DNA from: Megachile rotundata
Lineage: Eukaryota > Arthropoda > Insecta > Hymenoptera > Megachilidae
Direction: 5' to 3'
NCBI RefSeq assembly: GCF_050947335.1
Contig: NW_027473314.1
Location: forward strand, 2,790,001 to 2,854,000
Length of the DNA stretch: 64,000 bases
Shown: piece after piece, positions 31,001 to 47,900 of the stretch
Layout of the letters: every line of letters begins with the position of its first letter
Numbering within the stretch: position 1 is the stretch's first letter
Made by a program: the position numbers and the translations under genes
Notes under the pieces: generated by a model
What the model was told of the DNA's origin: nothing
Databases searched by the model: none
The model's input: the letters and a program-made list of their open reading frames with translations, nothing else

Positions 31001-34000
31001 CAATCACAATCATACAATCACAATCATACAATCACAATCATACAATCACAATCATGCAGTCACAATCATGCAATCACAATCATACAATCACAATCATACA
31101 ATCACAATCATACAATCACAATCATACAATCACAATCATACAATCACAATCATACAATCACAATCATACAATCACAATCATACAATCACAATCATACAAT
31201 CACAATCAGACAATCACAATCATACAATCACAATCATACAATCACAATCATACAATCACAATCATACAATCACAATCATACAATCGCAATCATACAATCG
31301 CAATCATACAATCGCAATCATACAATCGCAATCAAAGAATCACAATCATACGATCACAATCATACAATCACAATCATACAATCACAATCATACAATCGCA
31401 ATCATACAATCACAATCATACAATTACTATCATACAATCACAATCATTCAATCGCAATCATACAATCACAATCTCACAATCACTATCATACAATCACGAT
31501 CATACAATCACAATCTCACAATCACAATCACACAATCACAATCATACAATCACAATCATACAATCATAATCATACAATCGCAATCATGCAATCACAATCC
31601 TACAGAAACAATCATACAATCACTATCATACAATCACAATCATACAATCACAATCATACCATCACAATCATACAATCACAATCATGCAATCACAATCATA
31701 CAATCACAATCATACAATCACAATCATACAATCACAATCAAACAATCACAATCATACAATCACAATCATACAATCGCAATCATAAAATCACAATCATACA
31801 ATAACAATCATACCATCACAATCATACAATCACAATCAGACAATCACAATCATACAATCGCAATCATACAATCACAATCATACCATCACAATCATACAAT
31901 CACAATCATGCAATCACAATCATACAATCACAATCATACAATCACAATCATACAATCACAATCAAACAATCACAATCGTACAATCACAATCATACAATCG
32001 CAATCATAAAATCACAATCATACAATCACAATCAGACAATCACAATCATACAATCACAATCATACAATCACAATCATACAATCACAATCATACAATCACA
32101 ATCATACAATCACAATCATACAATCGCAATCATACAATCACAATCATTCAATCGCAATCATACAATCACAATCTCACAATCACGATCATACAATCACGAT
32201 CATACAATCACAATCTCACAATCACAATCACACAATCACAATCATACAATCACAATCATACAATCATAATCATACAATCGCAATCATGCAATCACAATCC
32301 TACAGAAACAATCATACAATCACTATCATACAATCACAATCATACAATCACAATCATACCATCACAATCATACAATCACAATCATGCAATCACAATCATA
32401 CAATCACAATCATACAATCACAATCATACAATCACAATCAAACAATCACAATCATACAATCACAATCATACAATCGCAATCATAAAAGCACAATCATACA
32501 ATAACAATCATACCATCACAATCATACAATCACAATCAGACAATCACAATCATACAATCGCAATAAAAGAATCACAATCATACAATCACAATCATACAAT
32601 CACAATACTACAATCACAATCATACAATCACAATCTCACAATCACGATCATACAATAACGATCATACAATCACAATCATACAATCACAATCATACAATCA
32701 CAATCATACAATCACAATCATACAATCACAATCAGACAATCACAATCATACAATCACAATCATACAATCACAATCATACAATCACAATCATACAATCGCA
32801 ATCATACAATCGCAATCATACAATCGCAATCATACAATCGCAATCATACAATCGCAATCATACAATCGCAATCAAAGAATCACAATCATACGATCACAAT
32901 CATACAATCACAATCATACAATCACAATCATACAATCGCAATCATACAATCACAATCATACAATTACTATCATACAATCACAATCATTCAATCGCAATCA
33001 TACAATCACAATCTCACAATCACTATCATACAATCACGATCATACAATCACAATCTCACAATCACAATCACACAATCACAATCATACAATCACAATCATA
33101 CAATCATAATCATACAATCGCAATCATGCAATCACAATCCTACAGAAACAATCATACAATCACTATCATACAATCACAATCATACAATCACAATCATACC
33201 ATCACAATCATACAATCACAATCATGCAATCACAATCATACAATCACAATCATACAATCACAATCATACAATCACAATCAAACAATCACAATCATACAAT
33301 CACAATCATACAATCGCAATCATAAAATCACAATCATACAATAACAATCATACCATCACAATCATACAATCACAATCAGACAATCACAATCATACAATCG
33401 CAATAAAAGAATCACAATCATACAATCACAATCATACTATCACAATCATACAATCACAATCATACAATCACAATCATACAATCACAATCTCACAATCACA
33501 ATCATACAGTCACAATCATACAATCACAATCATAGAATCACAATCATACAATCACAATCTCACAATCACGATCATACAATAACGACCATACAATCGCAAT
33601 CATACAATCACAATCATACAATTACTATCATACAATCACAATCATACAATCACAATCATACAATCACAATCATACAATCACAATCAAACAATCACAATCA
33701 TACAATCACAATCATACAATCACAATCATACAATCACAATCAAACAATCACAATCATACAATCACAATCATACAATCGCAATCATAAAATCACAATCATA
33801 CAATAACAATCATACCATCACAATCATACAATCACAATCAGACAATCACAATCATACAATCGCAATAAAAGAATCACAATCATACAATCACAATCATACA
33901 ATCACAATCATACAATCACAATCATACAATCACAATCATACAATCACAATCTCACAATCACAATCATACAGTCACAATCATACAATCACAATCATAGAAT

Positions 34001-34344
34001 CACAATCATACAATCACAATCTCACAATCACGATCATACAATAACGATCATGCAATCACAATCATACAATCACAATCATACGATCGCAATCATACAATCA
34101 CCAACATACAGAAACAATCATGCAACCACCATCATACAATCACAATCATACAATCACAATCATTCAATCACAATCATACAATCACAATCATACAATCACA
34201 ATCATACAATCACAATCATACAATCGCAATAAAAGAATCACAATCATACAATCACAATCATACAATCACAATCATACAATCACAATCATACAATCACAAT
34301 CATACAATCACAATCATACAATCACAATCATACAATCACAACCA
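28031..34344 (+). repeat. D4 higher-order repeat, copy II (about 6,314 bp)
   Basis: This is a near-perfect tandem copy of the preceding unit with a 280-bp (20-monomer) deletion ending at about 30,608 and a 14-bp gain near 32.71 kb. Few substitutions separate the copies. I noticed a missing CACGATC near 30,390, CCAACATACAG instead of CAAACATACAG near 34,100, and CATACTATC near 33,434. Divergence by eye is only a few differences over 6 kb. Confidence 0.85.
32788..32878 (+). repeat. Run of six consecutive CpG-bearing monomers (copy II)
   Basis: This is the D4 copy II counterpart of the run near 26.5 kb, again with six CAATCGC monomers followed by CAATCAAAGAATC. The four-monomer version recurs at about 31,282-31,333. 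The count is the same in both D4 copies, so the expansion predates their duplication. Confidence 0.85.
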
Positions 34345-35090
34345 GACAATCACAATCATACAATCACAATCATACAATCACAATCATACAATCACAATCA
34401 TACAATCACAATCATACAATCACAATCATACAATCGCAATCGTACAATCGCAATCATACAATCACAATCATACGATCACAATCATACGATCACAATCATA
34501 CAATCACAATCATACAATCGCAATCATACAATCACAATCATACAATGACTATCATACAATCACAATCATTCAATCGCAATCATACAATCACAATCTGACA
34601 ATCACGATCATACAATCACGATCATACAATCACAATCTCACAATCACAATCACACAATCACAATCATACAATCACAATCATACAATCATAATCATACAAT
34701 CGCAATCATGCAATCACAATCCTACAGAAACAATCATACAATCACTATCATACAATCACAAGCATACAATCACAATCATACCATCACAATCATACAATCA
34801 CAATCATGCAATCACAATCATACAATCACAATCATACAATCACAATCATACAATCACAATCAAACAATCACAATCATACAATCACAATCATACAATCGCA
34901 ATCATAAAATCACAATCATACAATAACAATCATACCATCACAATCATACAATCACAATCAGACAATCACAATCATACAATCGCAATAAAAGAATCACAAT
35001 CATACAATCACAATCATACAATCACAATCATACAATCACAATCATACAATCACAATCTCACAATCACAATCATACAGTCACAATCATACA
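34345..35090 (+). repeat. D4 higher-order repeat, copy III (partial)
   Basis: A third copy begins, with CAATCGTACAATCGC near 34,434 and the CCTACAGAAAC block at 34708 matching 28394 and 21814. It is interrupted at about 35,090, where the sequence changes to the start of the D5 unit. The break falls in register with the 14-bp monomer. Confidence 0.78.
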
Positions 35091-38090
35091 ATCACAATCA
35101 CACAATCACAATCATACAATCGCAATCATGCAATCACAATCATACAATCGCAATCATACAATCACAATCATACAATCACAATCATACAATCACAATCATA
35201 CAATCACAATCTCACAATCACGATCATACAATAACGATCATACAATCACAATCATACAATCACAATCATACAATCGCAATCATACAATCACAAACATACA
35301 GAAACAATCATACAACCACTATCATACAATCACAATCATACAATCACAATCATACAATCACAATCATACAATCACAATCATACAATCACAATCATACAAT
35401 CACAATCATGCAGTCACAATCATGCAATCACAATCATACAATCACAATCATACAATCACAATCATACAATCACAATCATACAATCACAATCATACAATCA
35501 CAATCATACAATCACAATCATACAATCACAATCATACAATCACAATCATACAATCACAATCAGACAATCACAATCATACAATCACAATCATACAATCGCA
35601 ATCATAAAATCACAATCATACAATAACAATCATACCATCACAATCATACAATCACAATCTGACAATCACAATCATACAATCGCAATAAAAGAATCACAAT
35701 CATACAATCACAATCATACAATCACAATCATACAATCACAATCATACAATCACAATCTCACAATCACAATCATACAGTCACAATCATACAATCACAATCA
35801 TAGAATCACAATCATACAATCACAATCTCACAATCACGATCATACAATAACGATCATACAATCGCAATCATACAATCACAATCATACAATTACTATCATA
35901 CAATCACAATCATACAATCACAATCATACAATCACAATCATACAATCACAATCAAACAATCACAATCATACAATCACAATCATACAATCACAATCATACA
36001 ATCACAATCAAACAATCACAATCATACAATCACAATCATACAATCACAATCATACAATCGCAATCATAAAATCACAATCATACAATAACAATCATACCAT
36101 CACAATCATACAATCACAATCAGACAATCACAATCATACAATCGCAATAAAAGAATCACAATCATACAATCACAATCATACAATCACAATCATACAATCA
36201 CAATCATACAATCACAATCATACAATCACAATCATACAATCACAATCTCACAATCACAATCATACAGTCACAATCATACAATCACAATCATAGAATCACA
36301 ATCATACAATCACAATCTCACAATCACGATCATACAATAACGATCATACAATCACAATCATACAATCACAATCATACGATCGCAATCATACAATCACAAA
36401 CATACAGAAACAATCATGCAACCACCATCATACAATCACAATCATACAATCACAATCATTCAATCACAATCATACAATCACAATCATACAATCACAATCA
36501 TACAATCACAATCATACAATCACAATCATACCATCACAATCATACAATCACAATCATGCAATCACAATCATACAATCACAATCATACAATCACAATCATA
36601 CAATCACAATCAAACAATCACAATCATACAATCACAATCATACAATCGCAATCATAAAATCACAATCATACAATCACAATCAGACAATCACAATCATACA
36701 ATCACAATCATACAATCACAATCATACAATCACAATCATACAATCACAATCATACAATCACAATCATACAATCACAATCATACAATCGCAATCATTCAAT
36801 CGCAGTCATACAATCGCAATCAAAGAATCACAATCATACGATCACAATCATACAATCACAATCATAAAATCACAATCATACAATCGCAATCATACAATCA
36901 CAATCATACAATTACTATCATACAATCACAATCATTCAATCGCAATCATACAATCACAATCTCACAATCACGATCATACAATCACGATCATACAATCACA
37001 ATCTCACAATCACAATCACACAATCACAATCATACAATCACAATCATACAATCATAATCATACAATCGCAATCATGCAATCACAATCCTACAGAAACAAT
37101 CATACAATCACTATCATACAATCACAATCATTCAATCACAATCATACCATCACAATCATACAATCACAATCATGCAATCACAATCATACAATCACAATCA
37201 TACAATCACAATCATACAATCACAATCAAACAATCACAATCATACAATCACAATCATACAATCGCAATCATAAAATCACAATCATACAATAACAATCATA
37301 CCATCACAATCATACAATCACAATCAGACAATCACAATCATACAATCGCAATAAAAGAATCACAATCATACAATCACAATCATACAATCACAATCATACA
37401 ATCACAATCATACAATCACAATCTCACAATCACAATCATACAGTCACAATCATACAATCACAATCATAGAATCACAATCATACAATCACAATCTCACAAT
37501 CACGATCATACAATAACGATCATACAATCACAATCATACAATCACAATCATACAATCGCAATCTTACAATCACAAACATACAGAAACAATCATGCAACCA
37601 CCATCATACAATCACAATCATACAATCACAATCATTCAATCACAATCATACAATCACAATCATACAATCACAATCATACAATCACAATCATACAATCACA
37701 ATCATACAATCACAATCATACAATCACAATCATACCATCACAATCATACAATCACAATCATGCAATCACAATCATACAATCACAATCATACAATCACAAT
37801 CATATAATCGCAATCAAACAATCACAATCATACAATCACAATCATACAATCGCAATCATAAAATCACAATCATACAATCACAATCAGACAATCACAATCA
37901 TACAATCACAATCATACAATCACAATCATACAATCACAATCAAACAATCACAATCACACAATCACAATCATACAATCGCAATCATTCAATCGCAATCATA
38001 CAATCGCAATCAAAGAATCACAATCATACGATCACAATCATACAATCACAATCATAAAATCACAATCATAAAATCACAATCATACAATCG

Positions 38091-40456
38091 CAATCATACA
38101 ATCACAATCATACAATTACTATCATACAATCACAATCATTCAATCGCAATCATACAATCACAATCTCACAATCACGATCATACAATCACGATCATACAAT
38201 CACAATCTCACAATCACAATCACACAATCACAATCATACAATCACAATCATACAATCATAATCATACAATCGCAATCATGCAATCACAATCCTACAGAAA
38301 CAATCATACAATCACTACCATACAATCACAATCATTCAATCACAATCATACCATCACGATCATACAATCACAATCATGCAATCACAATCATACAATCACA
38401 ATCATACAATCACAATCATACAATCACAATCAAACAATCACAATCATACAATCACAATCATACAATCGCAATCATAAAATCACAATCATACAATAACAAT
38501 CATACCATCACAATCATACAATCACAATCAGACAATCACAATCATACAATCGCAATAAAAGAATCACAATCATACAATCACAATCATACAATCACAATCA
38601 TACAATCACAATCATACAATCACAATCATACAATCACAATCATACAATCACAATCATACAATCACAATCTCACAATCACAATCATACAGTCACAATCATA
38701 CAATCACAATCATAGAATCACAATCATACAATCACAATCTCACAATCACGATCATACAATAACGATCATACAATCACAATCATACAATCACAATCATACA
38801 ATCGCAATCTTACAATCACAAACATACAGAAACAATCATGCAACCACCATCATACAATCACAATCATACAATCACAATCATACAATCACAATCATACAAT
38901 CACAATCATACAATCACAATCATACAATCACAATCATACAATCACAATCATACAATCACAATCATACAATCACAATCATACAATCACAATCATACAATCA
39001 CAATCATACAATCACAATCATACAATCACAATCTCACAATCACAATCATACAATCACAATCATACAATCATAATCATACAATCGCAATCATGCAATCACA
39101 ATCATACAGAAACAATCATACAATGACTATCATACAATCACAATAATACAATCACAATCATACAATCACAATCTTACAATCACAATCATACAATCACAAT
39201 CATACAATCACAATCATACAATCACAATCATACAACCGCAATCAAAGAGTCACAATCATACGATCACAATCATACAATCACAATCATACAATCACAATCA
39301 TACAATCGCAATCATACAATCACAATCATACAATTACTATCATACAATCACAATCACTCAATCGCAATCATACAATCACAATCTCACAATCACGATCATA
39401 CAATCACAATCTCATAATCACAATCACACAATCACAATCATACAATCACAATCATACAGTCATAATCATACAATCGCAATCATGCAATCACAATCATACA
39501 ATAACAATCATACGATCACAATCATACAATCACAATCATACAATCACAATCAAACAGTCAGAATCATACAATCACAATCATACAATCACGATCATACAAT
39601 CACGATCATACAATCACGATCATACAATCACAATCATACCATCACAGTCATACAATTACAATCATACAATCACAATCATACAATCATAATCACAAAATCA
39701 CAATCATACAATCAGAATCATACAATCACAACCATACAATCACTATCATACAATCACAGTCATACAATCACAATCATACAATCACAGTCATACAATCACA
39801 ATCATACAATCACAATCATACAATCACAATCATACAATCACAGTCATACAATCACAATCATACAATCACAGTCATACAATCACAATCATACAGTCACAAT
39901 CTCACAATCACGATCATACAATAACGATCATACAATCGCAATCATACAATCACAATCATACAATCACAATCATACAATCACAATCAGACAATCACAATCA
40001 TACAATCGCAATCAAAGAATCACAATCATACAATCACAATCATACAAGGACAATCATACAATCACAATCGTACAGTCACAATCATACAATCGCAATCACA
40101 CAACCACAATCTTACAATCACAATCATACGATCATAAACATACAATCACAATCATACAATCACAATCATACAATCACAATCATACAATCACAATCATACC
40201 ATCACAATCATACAATCACAATCATGCACTCACAATCATACAATCACAATCATGCAATCACAATCATACAATCACAATCAAACAATCACAATCGTACAAT
40301 CACAATCATACAATCGCAATCATAAAATCACAATCATACAATCACAATCAGACAATCACAATCATACAATCACAATCATACAATCACAATCATACAATCA
40401 CAATCATACAATCACAATCATACAATCACAATCATACAATCGCAATCATACAATCA
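38091..40456 (+). repeat. First half of a 2,366-bp tandem duplication
   Basis: The segment recurs immediately downstream at a distance of 2,366 bp (169 monomers). Markers pair as 38278 with 40644, 38838 with 41204, and 39482 with 41848. On the left, identity stops at 38090 (G) against 40456 (A). The segment spans both D4/D5-type monomers (CCTACAGAAAC, CATGCAACCACC) and a D2-type ACAATAACAATC block. Confidence 0.85.
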
Positions 40457-42822
40457 CAATCATACAATCACAATCATACAATTACTATCATACAATCACA
40501 ATCATTCAATCGCAATCATACAATCACAATCTCACAATCACGATCATACAATCACGATCATACAATCACAATCTCACAATCACAATCACACAATCACAAT
40601 CATACAATCACAATCATACAATCATAATCATACAATCGCAATCATGCAATCACAATCCTACAGAAACAATCATACAATCACTACCATACAATCACAATCA
40701 TTCAATCACAATCATACCATCACGATCATACAATCACAATCATGCAATCACAATCATACAATCACAATCATACAATCACAATCATACAATCACAATCAAA
40801 CAATCACAATCATACAATCACAATCATACAATCGCAATCATAAAATCACAATCATACAATAACAATCATACCATCACAATCATACAATCACAATCAGACA
40901 ATCACAATCATACAATCGCAATAAAAGAATCACAATCATACAATCACAATCATACAATCACAATCATACAATCACAATCATACAATCACAATCATACAAT
41001 CACAATCATACAATCACAATCATACAATCACAATCTCACAATCACAATCATACAGTCACAATCATACAATCACAATCATAGAATCACAATCATACAATCA
41101 CAATCTCACAATCACGATCATACAATAACGATCATACAATCACAATCATACAATCACAATCATACAATCGCAATCTTACAATCACAAACATACAGAAACA
41201 ATCATGCAACCACCATCATACAATCACAATCATACAATCACAATCATACAATCACAATCATACAATCACAATCATACAATCACAATCATACAATCACAAT
41301 CATACAATCACAATCATACAATCACAATCATACAATCACAATCATACAATCACAATCATACAATCACAATCATACAATCACAATCATACAATCACAATCT
41401 CACAATCACAATCATACAATCACAATCATACAATCATAATCATACAATCGCAATCATGCAATCACAATCATACAGAAACAATCATACAATGACTATCATA
41501 CAATCACAATAATACAATCACAATCATACAATCACAATCTTACAATCACAATCATACAATCACAATCATACAATCACAATCATACAATCACAATCATACA
41601 ACCGCAATCAAAGAGTCACAATCATACGATCACAATCATACAATCACAATCATACAATCACAATCATACAATCGCAATCATACAATCACAATCATACAAT
41701 TACTATCATACAATCACAATCACTCAATCGCAATCATACAATCACAATCTCACAATCACGATCATACAATCACAATCTCATAATCACAATCACACAATCA
41801 CAATCATACAATCACAATCATACAGTCATAATCATACAATCGCAATCATGCAATCACAATCATACAATAACAATCATACGATCACAATCATACAATCACA
41901 ATCATACAATCACAATCAAACAGTCAGAATCATACAATCACAATCATACAATCACGATCATACAATCACGATCATACAATCACGATCATACAATCACAAT
42001 CATACCATCACAGTCATACAATTACAATCATACAATCACAATCATACAATCATAATCACAAAATCACAATCATACAATCAGAATCATACAATCACAACCA
42101 TACAATCACTATCATACAATCACAGTCATACAATCACAATCATACAATCACAGTCATACAATCACAATCATACAATCACAATCATACAATCACAATCATA
42201 CAATCACAGTCATACAATCACAATCATACAATCACAGTCATACAATCACAATCATACAGTCACAATCTCACAATCACGATCATACAATAACGATCATACA
42301 ATCGCAATCATACAATCACAATCATACAATCACAATCATACAATCACAATCAGACAATCACAATCATACAATCGCAATCAAAGAATCACAATCATACAAT
42401 CACAATCATACAAGGACAATCATACAATCACAATCGTACAGTCACAATCATACAATCGCAATCACACAACCACAATCTTACAATCACAATCATACGATCA
42501 TAAACATACAATCACAATCATACAATCACAATCATACAATCACAATCATACAATCACAATCATACCATCACAATCATACAATCACAATCATGCACTCACA
42601 ATCATACAATCACAATCATGCAATCACAATCATACAATCACAATCAAACAATCACAATCGTACAATCACAATCATACAATCGCAATCATAAAATCACAAT
42701 CATACAATCACAATCAGACAATCACAATCATACAATCACAATCATACAATCACAATCATTCAATCACAATCATACAATCACAATCATACAATCACAATCA
42801 TACAATCGCAATCATACAATCA
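40457..42822 (+). repeat. Second half of the 2,366-bp tandem duplication
   Basis: This copies the preceding segment, with one private change noticed near 42,760 (CATTCAATC instead of CATACAATC). D5 copy 2 has only one version of this segment (markers 47980, 48540, 49184). The duplication therefore arose after the two D5 copies separated, or was lost in copy 2. Confidence 0.83.
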
Positions 42823-44988
42823 CAATCATACAATTACTATCATACAATCACAATCATACAATCACAATCTCACAATCACGATCATACAATAACGATCTTA
42901 CAATCACAATCATATAATCACAATCATACAATCGCAATCATACAATCACAAACATACAGAAACAATCATACAACCACTATCATACAATCACAATCATACA
43001 ATCACAATCATACAATCACAATCACACAATCACAATCATACAATCGCAATCATGCAATCACAATCATACAATCGCAATCATACAATCACAATCATACAAT
43101 CACAATCATACAATCACAATCATACAATCACAATCTCACAATCACGATCATACAATAACGATCATACAATCACAATCATACAATCACAATCATACAATCG
43201 CAATCATACAATCACAAACATACAGAAACAATCATACAACCACTATCATACAATCACAATCATACAATCACAATCATACAATCACAATCATACAATCACA
43301 ATCATACAATCACAATCATACAATCACAATCATGCAGTCACAATCATGCAATCACAATCATACAATCACAATCATACAATCACAATCATACAATCACAAT
43401 CATACAATCACAATCATACAATCACAATCATACAATCACAATCATACAATCACAATCATACAATCACAATCATACAATCACAATCATACAATCACAATCA
43501 GACAATCACAATCATACAATCACAATCATACAATCGCAATCATAAAATCACAATCATACAATAACAATCATACCATCACAATCATACAATCACAATCAGA
43601 CAATCACAATCATACAATCGCAATAAAAGAATCACAATCATACAATCACAATCATACAATCACAATCATACAATCACAATCATACAATCACAATCATACA
43701 ATCACAATCTCACAATCACAATCATACAGTCACAATCATACAATCACAATCATAGAATCACAATCATACAATCACAATCTCACAATCACGATCATACAAT
43801 AACGATCATACAATCGCAATCATACAATCACAATCATACAATTACTATCATACAATCACAATCATACAATCACAATCATACAATCACAATCATACAATCA
43901 CAATCAAACAATCACAATCATACAATCACAATCATACAATCACAATCATACAATCACAATCAAACAATCACAATCACACAATCACAATCATACAATCGCA
44001 ATCATAAAATCACAATCATACAATAACAATCATACCATCACAATCATACAATCACAATCAGACAATCACAATCATACAATCGCAATAAAAGAATCACAAT
44101 CATACAATCACAATCATACAATCACAATCATACAATCACAATCATACAATCACAATCATACAATCACAATCATACAATCACAATCTCACAATCACAATCA
44201 TACAGTCACAATCATACAATCACAATCATAGAATCACAATCATACAATCACAATCTCACAATCACGATCATACAATAACGATCATACAATCACAATCATA
44301 CAATCACAATCATACGATCGCAATCATACAATCACAAACATACAGAAACAATCATGCAACCACCATCATACAATCACAATCATACAATCACAATCATTCA
44401 ATCACAATCATACAATCACAATCATACAATCACAATCATACAATCACAATCATACAATCACAATCATACAATCACAATCATACCATCACAATCATACAAT
44501 CACAATCATGCAACCACAATCATACAATCACAATCATACAATCACAATCATACAATCACAATCAAACAATCACAATCATACAATCACAATCATACAATCG
44601 CAATCATAAAATCACAATCATACAATCACAATCAGACAATCACAATCATACAATCACAATCATACAATCACAATCATACAATCGCAATCATAAAAGCACA
44701 ATCATACAATAACAATCATACCATCACAATCATACAATCACAATCAGACAATCACAATCATACAATCGCAATAAAAGAATCACAATCATACAATCACAAT
44801 CATACAATCACAATACTACAATCACAATCATACAATCACAATCTCACAATCACGATCATACAATAACGATCATACAATCACAATCATATAATCACAATCA
44901 TACAATCGCAATCATACAATCACAAACATACAGAAACAATCATACAACCACTATCATACAATCACAATCATACAATCACAATCATACA

Positions 44989-47900
44989 ATCACAATCACA
45001 CAATCACAATCATACAATCGCAATCATGCAATCACAATCATACAATCGCAATCATACAATCACAATCATACAATCACAATCATACAATCACAATCATACA
45101 ATCACAATCTCACAATCACGATCATACAATAACGATCATACAATCACAATCATACAATCACAATCATACAATCGCAATCATACAATCACAAACATACAGA
45201 AACAATCATACAACCACTATCATACAATCACAATCATACAATCACAATCATACAATCACAATCATACAATCACAATCATACAATCACAATCATACAATCA
45301 CAATCATGCAGTCACAATCATGCAATCACAATCATACAATCACAATCATACAATCACAATCATACAATCACAATCATACAATCACAATCATACAATCACA
45401 ATCATACAATCACAATCATACAATCACAATCATACAATCACAATCATACAATCACAATCAGACAATCACAATCATACAATCACAATCATACAATCGCAAT
45501 CATAAAATCACAATCATACAATAACAATCATACCATCACAATCATACAATCACAATCTGACAATCACAATCATACAATCGCAATAAAAGAATCACAATCA
45601 TACAATCACAATCATACAATCACAATCATACAATCACAATCATACAATCACAATCTCACAATCACAATCATACAGTCACAATCATACAATCACAATCATA
45701 GAATCACAATCATACAATCACAATCTCACAATCACGATCATACAATAACGATCATACAATCGCAATCATACAATCACAATCATACAATTACTATCATACA
45801 ATCACAATCATACAATCACAATCATACAATCACAATCATACAATCACAATCAAACAATCACAATCATACAATCACAATCATACAATCACAATCATACAAT
45901 CACAATCAAACAATCACAATCATACAATCACAATCATACAATCACAATCATACAATCGCAATCATAAAATCACAATCATACAATAACAATCATACCATCA
46001 CAATCATACAATCACAATCAGACAATCACAATCATACAATCGCAATAAAAGAATCACAATCATACAATCACAATCATACAATCACAATCATACAATCACA
46101 ATCATACAATCACAATCATACAATCACAATCTCACAATCACAATCATACAGTCACAATCATACAATCACAATCATAGAATCACAATCATACAATCACAAT
46201 CTCACAATCACGATCATACAATAACGATCATACCATCACAATCATACAATCACAATCATGCAATCACAATCATACAATCACAATCATACAATCACAATCA
46301 TACAATCACAATCAAACAATCACAATCATACAATCACAATCATACAATCGCAATCATAAAATCACAATCATACAATCACAATCAGACAATCACAATCATA
46401 CAATCACAATCATACAATCACAATCATACAATCACAATCATACAATCACAATCATACAATCACAATCATACAATCACAATCATACAATCGCAATCATTCA
46501 ATCGCAGTCATACAATCGCAATCAAAGAATCACAATCATACGATCACAATCATACAATCACAATCATAAAATCACAATCATACAATCGCAATCATACAAT
46601 CACAATCATACAATTACTATCATACAATCACAATCATTCAATCGCAATCATACAATCACAATCTCACAATCACGATCATACAATCACGATCATACAATCA
46701 CAATCTCACAATCACAATCACACAATCACAATCATACAATCACAATCATACAATCATAATCATACAATCGCAATCATGCAATCACAATCCTACAGAAACA
46801 ATCATACAATCACTATCATACAATCACAATCATTCAATCACAATCATACCATCACAATCATACAATCACAATCATGCAATCACAATCATACAATCACAAT
46901 CATACAATCACAATCATACAATCACAATCAAACAATCACAATCATACAATCACAATCATACAATCGCAATCATAAAATCACAATCATACAATAACAATCA
47001 TACCATCACAATCATACAATCACAATCAGACAATCACAATCATACAATCGCAATAAAAGAATCACAATCATACAATCACAATCATACAATCACAATCATA
47101 CAATCACAATCATACAATCACAATCTCACAATCACAATCATACAGTCACAATCATACAATCACAATCATAGAATCACAATCATACAATCACAATCTCACA
47201 ATCACGATCATACAATAACGATCATACAATCACAATCATACAATCACAATCATACAATCGCAATCTTACAATCACAAACATACAGAAACAATCATGCAAC
47301 CACCATCATACAATCACAATCATACAATCACAATCATTCAATCACAATCATACAATCACAATCATACAATCACAATCATACAATCACAATCATACAATCA
47401 CAATCATACAATCACAATCATACAATCACAATCATACCATCACAATCATACAATCACAATCATGCAATCACAATCATACAATCACAATCATACAATCACA
47501 ATCATACAATCACAATCAAACAATCACAATCATACAATCACAATCATACAATCGCAATCATAAAATCACAATCATACAATCACAATCAGACAATCACAAT
47601 CATACAATCACAATCATACAATCACAATCATACAATCACAATCAAACAATCACAATCACACAATCACAATCATACAATCGCAATCATTCAATCGCAATCA
47701 TACAATCGCAATCAAAGAATCACAATCATACGATCACAATCATACAATCACAATCATAAAATCACAATCATAAAATCACAATCATACAATCGCAATCATA
47801 CAATCACAATCATACAATTACTATCATACAATCACAATCATTCAATCGCAATCATACAATCACAATCTCACAATCACGATCATACAATCACGATCATACA

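Larger units (their letters stand above)
35091..44988 (+). repeat. D5 higher-order repeat, copy 1 (about 9.9 kb)
   Basis: Markers at 35128 and 35408 recur 9,898 bp (707 monomers) later at 45026 and 45306. Markers at 37074, 37592, 38278, 38838 and 39482 recur at 9,702 bp. Markers at 43052, 43332 and 44354 recur at 7,518 bp. The step changes reflect in-register gains and losses. This copy contains a 2,366-bp tandem duplication and two islands of D2-type sequence (ACAATAACAATC blocks at 39482 and 41848). CATACAAGGACAATC markers lie near 40,041 and 42,407. Confidence 0.83.
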
